Positions 63,061 through 64,000 of a DNA stretch of 64,000 bases are shown here, in pieces. The translations under genes were made by a program, and so were the position numbers. The stretch comes from Heligmosomoides polygyrus polygyrus (Eukaryota; Nematoda; Chromadorea; Rhabditida; Heligmosomidae), in contig OX377204.1 in assembly GCA_947396885.1 (NCBI GenBank), positions 96,544,728 to 96,608,727 of the forward strand. Reading direction: 5' to 3'. How positions within the stretch are numbered: position 1 is the stretch's first letter; every line of letters starts with the position of its first letter. The notes under the pieces are model-generated. The model made no database searches. It was given only the letters and a program-made list of their open reading frames with translations, and was not told the origin of the DNA.

Positions 63061-63189
63061 TCACAAAACTCAATGTTCAAATTGTATAGAAGCAACAAAG
63101 GCGGTCACTGAAAGAAGCAATGCCTCGCCTAAGTTCGGAAGGCTACTTCCTTACGCTTAGGTGTGACCTGCCACGAATGTTGCTCGAGA

Positions 63190-63955
63190 GTGGTGCGAAA
63201 TTAAGATTCTGTTCACGGATGAGAAGCTGTTCACCGTGGAGCAGGCACACAATCGCCAAGATGGTAGGATGTGGTCTACGGAGGCTCCAAGCACCTCTGC
63301 TATCGTCCAAAACCTACCATCTGTCATGGTTTGGGGCGGAGTCTGCGCCAGCGGCAAGACCCCTGGTTTTCGTGGATGAAGCAGTGAAAATCGACGAAGA
63401 TGTGTACCAGCGAGACATTCGAGATGAGTCTGTACTTCTTCCTTGGGCCCACCAGCACTTCGGTGATGCCTGTTGGACGTTCCAACAGGACTCTGGACCC
63501 GCACATAGTGCGAAGAGTGCGCAGGCGTGGTGGAAGGCCAATTTCCCCGACTTCATCACGCCTTGGAAATGGCCGCCGGATTCCTTCTCCGGATTTGAAT
63601 CCGATGGACTACAGTGTGTGGGGCGTTTTAGAGGCTAGGGTCGGCGTCAAACGCCACCGCAGTCTCGAGTCCCTGAAAGAATCCTTGCGCCAGGAGTGGG
63701 AAGGGTCCTGGGGTCGGATTCATCAACAATTGAACCCGTGGGTATGCTGGGTATAAGGGGTAGAGATAAGAGTCAGGTAGAGATAAGGTAAGAGTCAGAG
63801 ACGCAGGCTTCATCGTGGGTATCTCTATCCCCTATACCCGCGGGTTAGTCGTTGATGAATCCGGCCCCTGATGACCTGCGGCCCATCGTCGAAAAATTCG
63901 CGAAACATTTGGCCCTCTGCATCCGTTCCAAGGGAGGCCACTACGAAACCACTTG
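63190..63955 (+). pseudogene. maT-type (DD37D) transposase, split by a MITE
   Basis: Pieces in order: ILFTDEKLFTVEQAHNRQDG (first Asp), PSVMVWGGVCASGKTPLVFV, WTFQQDSGPAHSAKSAQAWW (second Asp), SPDLNPMDYSVWGVLEARVG (third Asp). After the MITE at 63710-63868 it continues DDLRPIVEKFAKHLALCIRS to KGGHYETT and stop. Counting gives 37 residues between the last two Asp (DD37D, the maT clade of Tc1/mariner). At least two frameshifts. Confidence 0.75.
63710..63868. mobile_element. GATTCATCAAC MITE Q7 inside maT transposase
   Basis: GGGTCGGATTCATCAACAAT and CGTTGATGAATCCGGCCCC. Inner GGTAGAGATAAG units and TGGGTATCTCTATCCCCTAT. Its removal brings the two parts of the transposase frame together. Confidence 0.85.
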
Positions 63956-64000
63956 AACATGCTGTGCACTAATGTTTGCACGTTGTAATTTAGTCGTCGT

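Noticed and set aside
1..64000. CRISPR array, bacterial operon or prophage
   Set aside because: No direct-repeat/spacer array, no Shine-Dalgarno-led gene clusters; introns, SL1 and eukaryotic transposons show a nematode nuclear contig.

Overview
This window is nuclear DNA from a nematode, most likely a clade V (rhabditine/strongylid, hookworm-like) worm. The evidence is two exact copies of the 22-nt nematode spliced leader SL1 (41352-41373 and 49459-49480), short phase-consistent introns with TTTCAG-type acceptors, probable trans-splice acceptors directly before start codons, RTE-type LINEs, Hsmar1/bandit-like mariners, Penelope-like elements and many tRNA-derived SINEs. The species assignment is inference; nothing in the window fixes it.

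Host genes are sparse and mostly on the minus strand. I could assemble five gene models by splice-phase consistency: (A) a 12-exon, at least 469-residue coiled-coil protein, 12090 down to 5014; (B) the first three exons of an acidic protein, 15575-15091; (E) a complete 4-exon, 189-residue Cys-rich putative zinc-binding protein, 27084-25837; (D) the two last exons of an unknown gene, 33970-33711; and (F) a 7-exon ZHP/RNF212/Zip3-like RING protein of 200 residues, 57519-49568, whose 4.7-kb first intron holds an assembly gap and several transposons. One terminal exon (41490-41614) is on the plus strand next to a U6 snRNA copy that is fused to SL1.

The rest is a dense, nested landscape of mobile DNA. 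It includes long fold-back elements (about 0.45-1.3 kb, many with tRNA-like A/B boxes in the arms), two Helitron-like elements with the same ends (2735-4149, 38737-39888), and seven mariner/maT-type elements or fragments. There is a 5'-truncated RTE LINE with a 12-bp target duplication, a Penelope-like inverted dimer with a 12-bp duplication, and a hAT-type element with an 8-bp duplication. A poly-G-ended family has 8-bp duplications at two loci. Two abundant MITE superfamilies occur: Harbinger-like ones with TTA/TAA duplications, and a family ending in GATTCATCAAC.

Layout: 0-5 kb fold-back MITE and SINE/Helitron composite; 5-12 kb gene A with repeat-filled introns; 12-15 kb mariner and Penelope dimer; 15-25 kb gene B start, SINEs, a fold-back with two nested mariners, a long palindrome; 25-34 kb palindrome, gene E, LINE in a TIR element, mariners, gene D; 34-49 kb mariners, MITEs, Helitron, U6-SL1, palindromes; 49-58 kb the ZHP-like gene; 58-64 kb SINEs, MITEs, hAT and maT elements. 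Target duplications let many insertions be ordered, so the window reads as a stratified record of transposition around a few small genes.
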